64,000 nt of DNA, from positions 2,189,001 through 2,253,000 of the forward strand of contig NC_087391.1 of the NCBI RefSeq assembly GCF_963675165.1. Reading direction: 5' to 3'. Below, in pieces: positions 36,301 through 50,003 of this stretch (its first letter is position 1; every line of letters starts with the position of its first letter). The notes under the pieces were generated by a model that saw only the letters and a list, made by a program, of their open reading frames with translations, searched no databases and was not told the origin of the DNA. A program made the translations under genes and the position numbers. The stretch comes from Halichondria panicea (taxonomy: Eukaryota; Porifera; Demospongiae; Suberitida; Halichondriidae).

Positions 36301-38132
36301 CTGTTTTTGAAACAGGTAGAGGATTGGGTGTTACTCCCAGCAGTGCTGTTGGACCTGAACCGAATGTTGTCCTCATTTCACTGAATGGACAAGTGCTGGG
36401 GGACATAGCACAGTCTGTGAAAAAATATGGAGAGTTTTCAGAATCGCTCAGTGGTCTTGTCTCTAGTGATGCACCGAATGGTCTGATGGTCCAACGGAAC
36501 CTGGTGTCACATCTCTCCTCTCCTGTGTTGTTACAATTGCCAGATATGAATGGTAGTTCATCACAGCACACTGGTACTGGCATTGTCTCATGACATTCAG
36601 CACACAGTCCGGTTGGGTTGGTGTAGTTGACCAAGTTAACAGTTAGGATAAATTCACCACACACCTGCGAAGGAAATTCTTAAGCTCAGGCAAATTTCTG
36701 ACCTCTAAAAGTAGCGACAGCTGGGATGACAATTACTTATTAATGTCACATTCTAAATAGAGGTAAATGTAACCACACCCTAGCCTTGATTCTAATGTTT
36801 TTAAGTGGCCTGAAATCAAGGTAAGTAGACGAGCTACCTTCAATTAGATGCGACCCTCTAAATAATGTGATACCAGGACTTCAACATAATTTGTCAACCT
36901 CCAAATGAAGCGACCTCTAGCTTCGTAATTATTTTATTCTGTAGTTTTTTATCTTACAGTTTTGGATGTGGCCATCAGTATGACCGTGAGTAGTGCCACA
37001 CGTAACATGTATCCTCTGGTAACCATCATGATCCAAATTAAAAGCACAAATGTGACTATAATGGACATACAACATGTACATGTTCCTGGAGCTTGCATAT
37101 AATTATACATAATATTATGTGTATAGCCTCAATCCCAGGCTGCACTTCTTCTGAGAGGCAAAGGAGGCTAGTATATGTAGATGATGTACATCTACAAGAG
37201 CCTGGCATGCAACGAATGTCAGTCTGACTGAGGCAACAGCTAGATCTAGTAGGTCTAGAAAGTTAATCAAACATCTTACTTCTGCTAGTTCTGACCATGT
37301 GTTCAGTGAGCTGCTACAACCCAGTTACCTTATAACTTACCAAAGTACCACTTATTCTTGACACAGTTACTTGGTCTTAAATTACTTGACCCAGACAAAT
37401 CTATGATCCAGCCATGCACCCAAAAATAGATTATTAATGAGATTCATTGTTGGAAATTAAAATATCAGTTGTTTTATCACTTCTATCACAGTGGTGGTTG
37501 AACTGCAAAGAGACGATACAGTCTATTTTAGCTATCCTCTGCAGTCTATCTACTAGAAATTAATCCACCTCTGCCAACTATAAGCTCTGGTCCAGGCCGC
37601 CGCGCTTTTTAAGGAAAATAACGCTGCATTGTAATTACACATCGATCATTTCGATCATACCGTCATTTTCCAAGTCTATATAGTTCAGCAATTCACCACT
37701 TACCTCCTAAGAATTAAATTATACCGATTTTGACATACTGTAATACCTAGATTTAAGGTGACCCTCCAAATGTGCAACACCTTCAAGCTTGGGCAATTTT
37801 CTGACCTCTAAAGTAGCACCAGCTGCTAATGTCTCGTCTTAAATGGAGGTAAATGTAGCCACACCCTAGACTCGATTCCGGCTACTGAAAAATAATGTTT
37901 TTAAGCGGCCTGAAATCGAGGCAAGTAGACTATAGAGTGGGGAGCTACCTCCATTTACGACACTATGACTTAATATAATATTTATTTGTCAACTTCCAAA
38001 AGAAATGACCTCTGATTTTGTAAAGGTATATGCTGTAATTTTTTTTTTTCTGATTCTTACAGTTTTGGACGTGGCCATCAGTATGACCGTGAGTAGTGCC
38101 ACACGTAACATGTATCCTTTGGTAACCATCAT
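33327..38132 (-). CDS. Gene E: Delta-like membrane protein with tyrosine-rich tail, duplicated leader region
   Basis: Exons: MNNL 36284-36664, DSL plus cysteine repeats 35483-36227, transmembrane 34573-34707, tail 33327-34393. All are open and in frame. Two leader exons exist: proximal 36958-37029, which lacks the upstream acceptor sequence of its relatives, and distal 38061-38132, which keeps it (cag above 38142). The distal one is the better first coding exon. The array is short, about 11 CxxC units. The tail has 24 tyrosines, NPIY near the start, AYEEIEDED, YSKL and YSKV motifs, VYTN and terminal HYDLGQ. It is one of the two shortest intact ectodomains in the cluster. Confidence 0.85.
36958..37029 (-). 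pseudogene. Proximal leader exon of E with lost splice acceptor
   Basis: The leader coding sequence and donor (gtaaga) are intact. The short stretch that carries the acceptor in C, D and H (gtgtgtgga next to ttgcag on the minus strand) is deleted directly upstream of the ATG. It could still serve if transcription starts inside it; otherwise it would be skipped. Confidence 0.6.
37686..38060. other. Duplication scar: MNNL exon fragment plus intron 1 element
   Basis: At about 37686-37700 the first codons of an MNNL exon with its acceptor reappear. They are joined abruptly to E's own upstream sequence, then run through an intron-1-type MITE (end GTAATACCTAGATTTAAGG near 37740) into the distal leader exon. 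This is what remains if the body of another family member was deleted between gene E and its promoter. Confidence 0.65.
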
Positions 38133-38142
38133 GATCCACACA

Positions 38143-41100
38143 CTGCAAAATTAATGTGAGAACCTACATGTTTCTGGCTATAGAGATTGGTACGTGGTGA
38201 ATATGTAGATGATGTAGAAGAAGTAATTGTCAAGCCTGGCATGCAACACATGTCAGACTGACACAATAAATAGCGAATCTACATATCTAGAAATCTAATT
38301 CTGATATAATTATATAGAAATCTAGTTTTCTGACATGTTCAATGAGCTACTATAGTCTAATTATATCAATCCAGTTAACCGTAACTTACCAAAGGTACTA
38401 CCTATTCTTGACACAGCTACTCTCTTGATGCTTGAATTAATTAGCCAGATTATTAATGAGATTCATTGTTGGAGATACGTGGGCAGATCTCACCACAATC
38501 ATCAGCTTGTACTTGTGGAACTGCAGAGAGAGGATAATCTCCACTAGCAAAACAAATCCATCTCTGCAAGCATAACTCTGGTCCAGGCCACCGCGCTTTT
38601 TAAGGAAAAGAACGCTGCATTGCAATTCATGAATAAATCATATCGTTTATGGTATTATCATACCATCACTTGCCCATTCTATAGTTCAGCAATACAACTG
38701 ATACAAGTTCGATAAAAACTTGTTTGAAACACGCAGACTGAACTCAAGGCTTTGCCACGCAGGCTGAACTCGAGGCTTTACCATGCATTCAGCACATAAT
38801 ACACCACAGGTAAACTGACAAACTATCAACTACACAAATATAGTAATTGTAAGGGGACAACACATTGTGCTGGTTTGAAAAAACAACTTTCTACTGGCTA
38901 AATTTGGAGAATAAATCATATCTATATCCAATAAAACAAACTGGACAGTTGCAAATAAGGCATACACAACACTCACAGGCAAATGGCGGCTGCAGGGATA
39001 AACAACCGAGTGAAAGAGATCCTTCGGGAGGTGAAACAATGTCATGTGAATTGGTACGATACAAACTAGGCACATGCAGATCCATGTGTCACCTGGTCCA
39101 TTACCCAAATGTAATGTGTTAATGTACCATGCAGGAAGCCATAATTATGTTTGCATGACAATGACGATATCATGTTAATTATAGCTTGGCTATGGCAAGT
39201 ACAATACATGTGTAGCTACAGTACCAAAAACTTAAACTCCACCACATGATATAAGTAAGGCTCTCTGCACTATTCTACACACTTGAAGTCGGCTTTTTGC
39301 TTTTACGTGAAAAGGGTTGCACAGGAGACAATATTAATGAGGCAATTGATTTGGCATGCGGTAAGACCTTATATGCCCTCGTTAGCAAAGTGCAGGCAGC
39401 CTTCATACACTGCCATATAGAGAGTGACACAGCACATAAGAATACGATGGTGTGGTTTGCATAGACTTTACATGGTCATAATTAACCCGAGGTGCGCCGC
39501 GGCGCCACGGGTATAGTAGTCGGTCAGTCTATTGTTTGTCCGTCGTTCCGTGTATTCTGAGTCTGCTCACCTGGATGCGATAGCACTGTGTTTGTAACAC
39601 AATGGATATAGCCTCAACATAACAAGGTAGTTAAATTTGGCAGATTTTGATGTTAATTTAAAGCTTTGTTGTCGAATAAAAGCGAGCTAAGCTAAGAAGC
39701 TACATGCACGTTGGCCTAGATGTACATGTGCAGCTTTGACGCGAGGCTGTAGACTATGCAAATTTTTTATCTCACCAGCTCTCTGGCATGCGTGTTGATT
39801 TCGCTTATTTGAAAGTCAGGAGAGGTTGAACAGTTGTCATAACTTGTCAACATGTCATGTGTGACACATTGAAATTGTTATGTCGCAGGATCATGCAGAC
39901 ATTTGTTCAACACACAACAAAGGTATAAGTAAGACAAAAGGCAGTGGAGCAGAAGCTCCCATACACAAAGAGCTGCCTGGAGCGGGCCCCTATAGCTAGA
40001 CCCAAAAACAACTATACAGAAAGGACCTACTAACGAACAGAACCAACAGAACCCTTAACAAGCACACAGGAAGTAAAGTTAACCACAGGAAATGATTAGT
40101 AATCTACAACTACACTTATACACATTACCATAATTATTTTGGCCACTGATGCCACTCGTATGCGTAACTTGTAACCTATAATTATGCATGTGTACTATCC
40201 GTTACATATACTGTTAATTAATATACAGCCAAAAACAGTCTGGAGTAGTAATCGCTACCACACGGAGTAGCTATTGCAAGTGTAGCATAATACTGAATCA
40301 GCTGCTGGCTCCATAGATTCACGAGATCGTTGATGACGCGTATAGAACCTTGCTGTTAGAAAGTGACAGGCAGTTATTAGTGTACTTTCACGTGCCTCAT
40401 TGCAGATGTGCACGTGAAGGGACATAAGAAGTTGAATTAATTTCCAGCTACTCACAGGAATTATAATTATAGCAAATGCAAATGTTGAATTTTGATACTG
40501 TGCAGTGGTCAGAGTGATATACCAAGCATTCAAGTCAAAAGATTTGAATCCACAACTGTTACAATACAGCGCTATAGTATAATCAGAGGAAACATAAATT
40601 ATGGAGAGCTGAGACTGTATATTTACACACAACATGTGGAAGACTAAATAGAAAACCCCAATTAGAAATTGAAGACTGTAAAAATAGGGGGTAGCAGATC
40701 TACACCACGTTGTTCAATTACCAATCCTAAATAGCCATTGCAAACCAGAAGAGGTTGGACACGATCACGTGCAACAAATTTTGGCTGAGCTGGCTGACTA
40801 TGATTTCAATGTAAAGTTCTAGCTTGTTTTGTTAGCGTACCAGAGACTAAGAGCTGACTATTTTGGATTTCCTGGATCCTTTAGGGTATAACTACCCCGA
40901 CATCTAATTATCCCAAATCCTTTTCATTCTGAAGAGCTATCAGTGCACAGAATGTTTACTAGATTCCTGCCAGCCGATACAATGCAAGCTACATACAGCA
41001 TCGCTGAACTATACTCTACCCTATAGTCTAGCTAATCCTGCTCCAACCAGGCAACAGATAAAGCTAGCCAGGCTCCATTAGCAATATCTTTTTACAGTTG

Positions 41101-42239
41101 TTTAGTATCTATGGTAACCTGAGAAAAAACTTTAGGAATGTCACATGAATGATGGCGCATGTTCAACCTCCTCTGACTGCAGACCAGCCACATACAAAAA
41201 AGAAATTAAAGCTGTGTGTGTGTGTGTGCTCGGTATAGTAAGCTAATGTTTACATTCATTGATGTCTCAATCAGCAGTTAATAATGTTAAAAACAGTACA
41301 TTACCTCAAGAGCTTGTAAGCCAAATACATTGGCAGCCACTTGAGAAGCACTTAAAGTTGTAGCTTCTTGCTAACTACGTACATGTATTTAACTGTACAC
41401 ATGAAGCACACAAGGATGCAATGAGGTAGAGTAACAGAGAGAGTGAAGCTTCGTAGCTAGCATAATAAAATAATAGGCTGGTTTCATTCGATGTCCTGCT
41501 AAGAATTAGCTAAAATTAATAGGCTAGGCTTGATTTATTGAAAAGGGAAGTTTTAATGTCTAGTGTACGCCACTGTAACAGATCTGTTCCGGCGTACTGA
41601 TGCTCAACCGTGCTGTTTTGATAGCTACTTTGAAAGGTGTATCTAAATAGATCAGTGATTGCTTTCTGATCAAACTGCTGTTCCATTCTTGAAGAAAAAG
41701 CATGAGCTATAATAGGCAATCTATTATAGAGCCTACTCAGAGGAGGGAGGACACGATTAAGCTAAGGTTAATCATGTCCCCCCTCCTCTGGAGCCTACTA
41801 ATGGGATAGTTATACAAGCTGCAACTGGTTATCATGTACTATATGCATTAACCTTGACTCCAGGCCGATTAAAATACGTATTTTAATCGGCCTGGAATCG
41901 AGGCTATAATTATATGCATCAAAGTTTAAATCAGGAGGTCACCATTCACCAACAATGAGTAATAATTATTGATAATTTCCATCGCAATTGCAAAGTAAGA
42001 GTGCAAATGCATCCTCATTAACAACATTCTATTGTAACGATGTGTGTGTCCCTTCAATAGAAAATCTTTGTGACAATTATGGCCAGTCAACAACTGTACA
42101 ATACATATGGTACAACGTACCGTGTAAAGGGTGTACAAAAGAACGGGAGGGGATAAGCTATTATGATTATACAGCTTAACAATTCAAGTGAACTAGAAGT
42201 GAAGGTACAAAACTATATAATACAAACAAACATGTCCAC
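38143..42239. other. Spacer upstream of gene E
   Basis: A UTR donor for the distal leader lies at 38390. The region is collinear with the C and D spacers: MAAAGINNRVKEILRE stretch at 38983, conserved segment near 39920-40060, palindrome at 41860-41895, micro-insertion at 41738-41790. No complete gene is recognised. Confidence 0.5.
41738..41790. mobile_element. 53-bp hairpin insertion with 9-bp target duplication
   Basis: CAGAGGAGGG...TTAA at the left pairs with its near inverse at the right (21 of 23 positions), with a loop of about 7 bp. GAGCCTACT flanks both sides (41729-41737 and 41791-41799). The paralogous D-spacer site near 32,692 has one GAGCCTACT and no insert. Confidence 0.8.
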
Positions 42240-45200
42240 TCACTGCCCTAGGTCATAATGAGATTCGGCCTCAAGTGTTATCTTGTCAGGCGTTGTGTTC
42301 ATGTACACAGAGCTAGCCAGGGGGGCCAATGCAGGGGGCAATGCATTTGTACCATCTATAGGATTGTCGACGTAGTCATACGAATGTTTGACAGAGGAGG
42401 AACCAGAAAGGAATTCGCTAGCGTCTGCATAATCATAAGTGTGTTGAGACGTTTCCTCTTTTATCGAAGTAGGAAGAAAGTTGCTAGTTTCTGTATAATC
42501 GTGTTCAGGTCGAGCTGCTTGCTCTTGGGGATAATCAGCAGCATCGTACAAACTTCCATTAGGAAGTGGAGCTTTAGGCTGTACCTGTTTCGAGTGATGA
42601 TTATTTGCTACATCGTATGCAGGAAGCTCAGCTTCATGCTTACCCAGTTTCGAGTATGCATTAACACTAGGTACAACTGGAGGAGGGGGGTAAGTTGTAT
42701 CGTACTCGTCTCTCCCACGAATATCTTCATCTTCAATCTCTTCATAAGCTCCAGCAGACTTTGATGGATGCCTGATCCCCTTCTTAGAAAGTGACTCCTC
42801 CGAAGGGGGGAAGGCTTCGTCATAGACCGGCTGCTCGATAAATGTGGCCGTGTCATAGTCAGCCAGAGCAGTTGGTTGAGGGGTTACATTTGTTATTGGA
42901 GGTTGATGCAATTTAGAATAGTCTTTATTCTGTGGGTTGGTAAGAGGTGGTTGATGAGTATGATCAGCTGTGTCGTAAACAGGTGTGCCTTCTCTTGGCA
43001 GGTTGTTATCAAGACAGCTAGCTGTATCGTACATTGGTCCATCGAGAGTAGACGTGAGTTCCTGGGTGCCTGTTTTTACCGTATGTGAGGGTGGGCTGAC
43101 ACTAGGGTGAGAGTAATCATCTTCTGTGTGCACATTCGAGGTCTCGTACAATGAATTAGTAAATGCGTGATCATCTGATGACCCTGTTCCAGTCTTTAAG
43201 TCCATTTCCAATCTAGGGCCATATATCGGATTTTGAAACTTATGTTCTGCTGACGAGCCACTTCCAGTTCCAGTAATATCGTAAGCATTATGAGCTGCTC
43301 CTTCATCTGTTATAACAATAGCAGGAAACACGCACAAAAGGTTATAACAATGAGTTGCTGGGAAAATATGAGCATGCAACTATAGCCATTGTAAGAAAGC
43401 ATTATTACGAAGTATAACATGCCTACCAATAGAGTTACACACAGTATAGGGATTAAATTAATACTGTGCAGCTCACCTGAAACAAATTTGATATGACCTC
43501 TCCTTCGATTTTTACACACGAGTACACACACAATGATCACCAAGACGATTATCACCAGGAAGAGAGCTCCACCCGCTATACCACCCACAAGACCACCATT
43601 CACGGCAGAAACTGACGGTGTAAATACAGGTCACATCAATCAACACTTGTTTTAGCACCTAATTAGTATGCCTGGATTGTGGATTAATATGCATTAAGAA
43701 TCATATGCCTGTGCGTGCACACCAAAACATATCACCAAAGGAGGTTGGTTATGTAATAGCGCAGTTTTACGGAGGAATGTGCATGTACGGATAAAGAAGA
43801 AAAGATATACGTACCTACAGAAAAAAGTTGCTGTCATAACTATAGTAAGCTAAAGACTGCTAACGATCACAGCATTCTACACTACTAAGTAATGATACGT
43901 CCTATACAGAATGTGAGTAGCATACCGTATAACAGGATTATTTTTCGAGGGTATAAACTTTCGCAGAAAGACCGGTAGGCAGATTTAATGTTCGTGGCAG
44001 TATCAGCCCTTTGGTGCATGCATGCTGATATTAATGTTCATAGGTATAAATGTTCGCCGCGGTATATATTTGATCAACAAAACCGCGAAAGTTTATACCT
44101 TTGAAATATACCCGCTATATGGTAGTCATACTCGAAGCAATTACTTTATAAGCCAGATACTTACAGAGTTATGTCTCAGTTTGGTCTTAGTATGGCTCGT
44201 AAACAGGAGGTGTAATACAGGATTGAAAAACATGCAAGAACGCAACATTAAGATAAAATAGCTGAGTTAGCGGGTTAAATCGTGGTCAACCTCCTCTGGA
44301 ACTCCCCCTAGTTAACTAAAACTTGAAGAGTAGGTAAACATCACAGCAATTAATCATTGTACAGTTATAGCAATTAAGCCATTTACTAAACAACACCAGT
44401 CACTTACCAGGTTCACAGTTACTGCCAGTGAATCCAGACAGACAGGTGGTACATCTTGTGGATATGTTTCGTCCAGATAAACACACTGCACAGTCACGGT
44501 TACTATCATACCCAGATAGACACCTGGAGCAGCTGGAGCCGAGATCACGATTGCCTCTGAATTCAGAGCAATTTGTATTAAGATCAAAGTTAGTGTCCAA
44601 GCATGTTTGACAGAGTGTTGCTGGGTCCCCTCCTGGTAGAGCACACACACTGCAGTCTGTATCAGTGAACCTGTCTGGTTGTAGGCAGAGGGTGCAGTTG
44701 GTATAGGGATCTCTGGTGGGTAGACAACCAGTACAGTCTAAGGTGATGTCCCAACCTGGTAGACACTGGTTGCAGTTGGTAGAGGGATCATAATTGGTCT
44801 GTACGCAAGTGGAGCAGCCAGTAGTAATATTCAGGTTGTAGAGGCAGTCGTTGTAGGCTACAAGAGGTGAAGGGTCAAATCGATTATCAGTACATGTTAG
44901 AGTGCCATCAGCTTGACATGTTGCCACTCGTGGATTGTTCTGAGGTGTGGTGGTACAGTCAGATCCACAGAAACCGGGAGAGCACTCGACTCTGAAACTC
45001 ATGGTCATGTGAGATATGTTGTGGTATCCAGTGAATGTCATCTCCTCTGTGAAGTCTGCTCCAAGTTGGAGAGTGTCCAGGTCAATCAACAAACTGTCTA
45101 TTACGTTCGGCAGCACACTGTCCACAGCTTCTATGAAGAACTGTGTTTGTCCCTATATAAAAAGTTTGTAAAACGGCAGTTCAAATGAATATAAACTTAC

Positions 45201-45871
45201 CATCCATACAGTAAAATTAGTTTTTGAAACAGGTAGAGGATTGGGTGTTACTCCGAGTAGTGCTGTTGGACCTTGATCGAATGTTGTGCTAATTTCACTG
45301 AATGGGCAAGTGCTGGAGGACACTGGACAGTTAGTGAAAAAATACGGAGGGTTGACAGCATTGGGTATACTGGTGGGTCTTGTCTCTAGTGAAGCACCAA
45401 ATGGTCTGATGGTCCAACGGAACCTGGTGTCACACCTCTCCTCTCCTGTGTTGTCACAATTGGTGTTTCTGAATGGTTGATCATCGCAGCACACTGGTGG
45501 TGGTAGCTTGTCAGCACTTGCCACAGTACTCAGTGGAACAGCACATTCAGCACACAGTCCGGTTGGGTTGGTGTAGTTGACCAAGTTGACTGTCAGTATA
45601 AATTCACCCTGAACCTGTCACAAGAGCATGAATAGTTACCTCCACATATCACACATTCCACTAGAAAGTAACACATAATCAATATTCAACTGTGAGCTCA
45701 GTATGGAGTCAAATTTCATGTAGGAGAGCACAAGGTGGTTAGATGTATAAACACAATGCAGCAGTAGATGACACTACTGTACCAATCTTATAACCTACTT
45801 ACAGCTCTGGGCGTGGCCACTAGTAAGGCTCCGAGTAGTAACACACAGAGTTGATTGCCCCTGATGTCCAT
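42240..45871 (-). CDS. Gene F: Delta-like membrane protein, hybrid of A-type front and D/E-type tail
   Basis: Exons: signal peptide 45803-45871 (MDIRGNQLCVLLLGALL type), MNNL 45201-45614, DSL plus cysteine repeats 44408-45152, transmembrane 43477-43611, tail 42240-43306. All are in frame. The leader, intron 1 and MNNL match A. The tail and transmembrane exons and their introns match D and E, and intron 3 carries the D/E-type MITE. The array is short, and two conserved cysteines are replaced (Tyr in the first unit, Phe in the CSEF unit), leaving about nine intact CxxC pairs. The tail ends HYDLGQ with NPIY and AYEEI motifs kept; the near-terminal motif is VYMN. Confidence 0.85.
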
Positions 45872-47226
45872 TGCTTGTACAGACACACACTAGTGGAGAG
45901 TAAATATTGAGGACAGGGCATTCAAACAATGAACAGCAGTTACATAGTGTGTGCTCGGTAGTAAGCTAATGTTTATATTGTATGTCTCTTGTTTTTGAGT
46001 GGCTCAAAATCAACACAGGGGGTATGTTGGCAACATTGTTGCTAAGCTGTTTTAATCATGTTAAAAACCTCAACAAGTGCTTGTAAGCCAATTACGTTGG
46101 CAGCCACTTGAGAAATACTTAAGTTGGAGCTGCTTGCCAACTATTAAAAATACTGTACATAGCCAGAGTGTGGAGTACACACACGTACAGGGATGCAATG
46201 ACTCTGAGGTTTAATATAGCAACAGAAAGAAGAGACTGATCTCATATCGATTTGTTTTGCTAGGAATTAGTTCTAGCTTGGCTTGATTGAAACTGATATT
46301 TCACCAAGGAAAGGGGAAAGTTAATAATCATGTCTCCTACACTCTCCTACTATACTGTAGACACATGTACATAGGTCTAGATCTGTCAGTCACTCACCAA
46401 AACAAGAGGTCAGGTATATACTGGATCGAACCAGACTGACAGTAAATTGAGCCGAGACTTGAACAGCTTCAGCCGATAACCTATATATCTATAAATTTTG
46501 CAAATAATTTATGGCAACTTTAGTCAATGAATAATGATTAAGCTAAATTGGGTTTTACCCCGCCCCTGTTGTGGCTCTTTTTGTTGTAAGCTTAGATCTA
46601 ATCAGAGATATTCGAGAAGATCTCTGATCTAATAATTATACTGCACATAATTATGTATATAATATAAGTGCATAGCAATGTCAAATATCTGGACTCCAAA
46701 GCGCGGTGTCAGGGGGAAGATCGAGGCAATGGTCCGGATGGCAGTTACCGTATCGTGATTTGCGAGACTATGAACAAACAGAACAAACAAAAAAGCTTGT
46801 TGAAGCAATTATTATTCATAAAGCTACCAAATAAAAATAGCCAGCTGTTTCACCAGGAAGCCACACAATCGCACCTGCCACCACTGTAAACGTAGATAAC
46901 TATACAGAAACCACCCCACTACACGGATAGCTGACATACAAAACACGTGTGTGTGTCCCTTCAATCCGGCAAAGTCTTTGTGATAATTCATGACCAGTAC
47001 AAAACTGCAGTACAATTAACATAATGTGTACAATGTAGTACGGTAATTATAAAAGGTGTTTAAAGGGATGAGTAATTACGATTGAAACTTAACAATTCAA
47101 GTGAACCAAAATCAAGTGAAGGTGCAAAACTTTTGACCAATAGCTACAGAGTCATAAATACAAATCTAATAGTCCATAACACACAACACACACTTTTAAA
47201 ATATACAAGCGAACGTGTCCATGCAC
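45872..47226. other. Spacer between genes F and G
   Basis: A close copy of the A-B spacer. It has a probable 5' UTR exon of F with donor at 46398, the AGATCT inverted repeat near 46,600, and the plus-strand lysine-rich stretch near 46,670-46,830, shortened here by a stop. Confidence 0.55.
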
Positions 47227-50003
47227 TCACTTCCCTAGGTCATAATGAGACTCGGCCTCAAGTGTTATCTTGCCAGGCGTTGTGTTCATGTACACAGAGC
47301 TAGCCAGGGGGGCCAATGCAGGGGGCAATGCATTCGTACTATCTATAGGATTGTCCACATAGTCATACGAATGTTTGACAGAGGAGGAAGCAGAAAGGAA
47401 TTCGTTCGCGTCTACATAATCATAAGTGCGTTGAGACGTTTCCTTTTTTATCGAAGTAGGAAGGAAGTTGCTAGTTTTTGTGCAATCATGTTCAGGTTGA
47501 GTTACTTGCTCTTGGGGATAATTGGCAGTATCGTACAAACTTCTGTTAGGAGGTGGAGCTTTAGGCTGTACCTGTTTCGAATGATGATTATTTGCTACAT
47601 CGTATGCAGGAAGCTCAGCTTCATGCTTACCCACTTTCGAGTATGCATTAACACTAGGTATAACTGCAGGAGGGGGGTAAGTTGTATCGTACTCGTTTCT
47701 CCCACAGAAATCCTCATCTTCAATCTCTTCATAAGCTCCAGCAGACTTTAATGGATGCCTGGTCCCCTTCTTAGAAATTGAATCACCCGGAGCAGGGAAT
47801 ACTTTGTCATGAACCGGCTGCTCAATAAATGTGGCTGTGTCATAGTCAGCCAGAGAAGTTGGTTGAGGTGTTACGTTAGTTACCGGAGGTTGATGCAATT
47901 TAGAATACTCTTTATCCTGTGGGTTGGTAAGAGGTGGTCGATGAGTATGATCAGCTGTGTCATAAACATGTGGGCCTTCACTTGGCTGGCTGTCATCAGG
48001 ATAGCTGGCTGTTCGTATATTGGTCCCTCAAGAGTAGACGTGAGATTGTTAGTGCTTGTTTTTGAGGGCGATCTGAAACTAGGGTAACATAATTGAGAGT
48101 ATTTATTTTCTGTGTGCTCGTACGGTGAATTAGTAAACGAACAATCATCTGATGACCCTTTTCCAGTCATAGAATTCATTTCCAATCCAGGGCCATATTT
48201 CAGATTCCGAAAATTTTGTTCTGCTGAGGATCCATTTCTAGTTCCAGCATCATCATAAGCAGTATAAGCTGCTCCTTCATCTGTTAACAGCAAATTATTT
48301 ATGTGGTTTACAATTATATGTTGCTTGGCAAAAAATGAACATGCAACTAAAACCATAGTTAAAAGGGGACTGGAAACGAAAATGAATCATGTGCTCTACG
48401 TACAAAATTGATACTTGTGGTTAGAATTAAGGGCTTTGATTTCAATTCGCGTTTTGATTTTTAATTAATGGAAATGATAGAACTAATCAGCTGCTTGAAA
48501 AACTCTAGAGACGACCATTCAGGCAGGTATTGTATAAAGTACCTTCCAGTGCTTCGCGCTGTTTTTTAGGGATCTTAATTTCTTGTTGTTATTTATACTT
48601 TTAACAGTGATACTGTAAATGCATTAAATCTAAGACATGGACTGTTACACCATAACATATATACTGTAGTTGTATTGGGATTGGATGGCGTAAGTATCCT
48701 ATAATTATGCCTCGGTGTGGCGAGGTATACAGTAGTGTGTTTGTGTGTGTGTTACACGTGTAGATTGCTACAGCTGCTCAAAGTGCAAGTAAAAACTTCT
48801 ATGGACTTCTAGTCATGGAGTGTGGATTTGCTTCGTTCTCAAGTCATGCTTAGTTTTAAGTCTCTTCAGACTCGTGTGTAGAAAAATCTGTTGAAATAAC
48901 TTAGCTATTCTACTTAGAAGTTAGCTCACTAGAACGCTAGCCTTTGGTATATCTGCAAGAGTGAGGAAAGAACAGCAACGCTGCACTGTTTCATGAGAAT
49001 AGCAGCTGTTAATTATGGGCTTTGTTGAACCGACTTTTGGCAACCTTCTTTTTTGCAACATTCTTGCATGCAAATTAATATTGAGTATTAGCTTGATGTG
49101 TAGTTAGCCGAGGCATTAGCACCTGCGGTGCTTTTATTATGTCATCATCTATAACCATCTATCAATACAGCACCTCTAACACACCACTCGCCATCACGCA
49201 AAGACACTACTGTATACACACTACTGTATACACATATACTGGTTCAAATTTGCAACCATATTTACATGCTAGATCACAGCCTCAAGCACCGTTGGGAAAT
49301 ACGGACTGTACCACGCGGATGCTTCCTTTTCCAATCCCTTTTCTGTTCTTATCTAAAACTATAATTATATACATGTATAATTATAGTCCTTGTGCTATAA
49401 TTATTGTATATATGCCCTCAATTATAAACACCACGGACAGTCCTTTTATCTATATACCAATAGGTAAATAATACAGCATCGTTCAAACGTTATGGTTAGT
49501 CCTTTCTTTTTGCTGATTCAATTGTCTTAAAGGAACTGACTATTCTTGATCTCAAACCCTTCCTTCACACACATGTATTAACAGTCCGATTAACTCACCT
49601 GAAACAAACCTTACGTGACCTTTTCTTCGAACTTTACACACGAGCACACACACAATGATCACCAAGACGATAATCACCAGGAAGAGAGCTCCACCCACTC
49701 CACCAGCTATACCACCCACAGAAGAGGCTGTTGGTGTAACTAAAAGTATCGTTATTCATCGCTTAATTAGCATGGTTAAACTAAAAAAAATGTATATCCC
49801 TAGCGCATGCACACCAAGACATAACAGTTCACGGTAAGAGGAGGCAGATATGAAACATTTACTCATTAAGGTCGCTAATAGACTGATCAATATCCGCACG
49901 CTTCATTATTATAATGTAATGAATAAGAACATAAGCTAGAGTTAGTAAGAACACTATACTAAAGCATACTCGTATAATTCCAAAATGCCAGTCATGCACT
50001 CAC

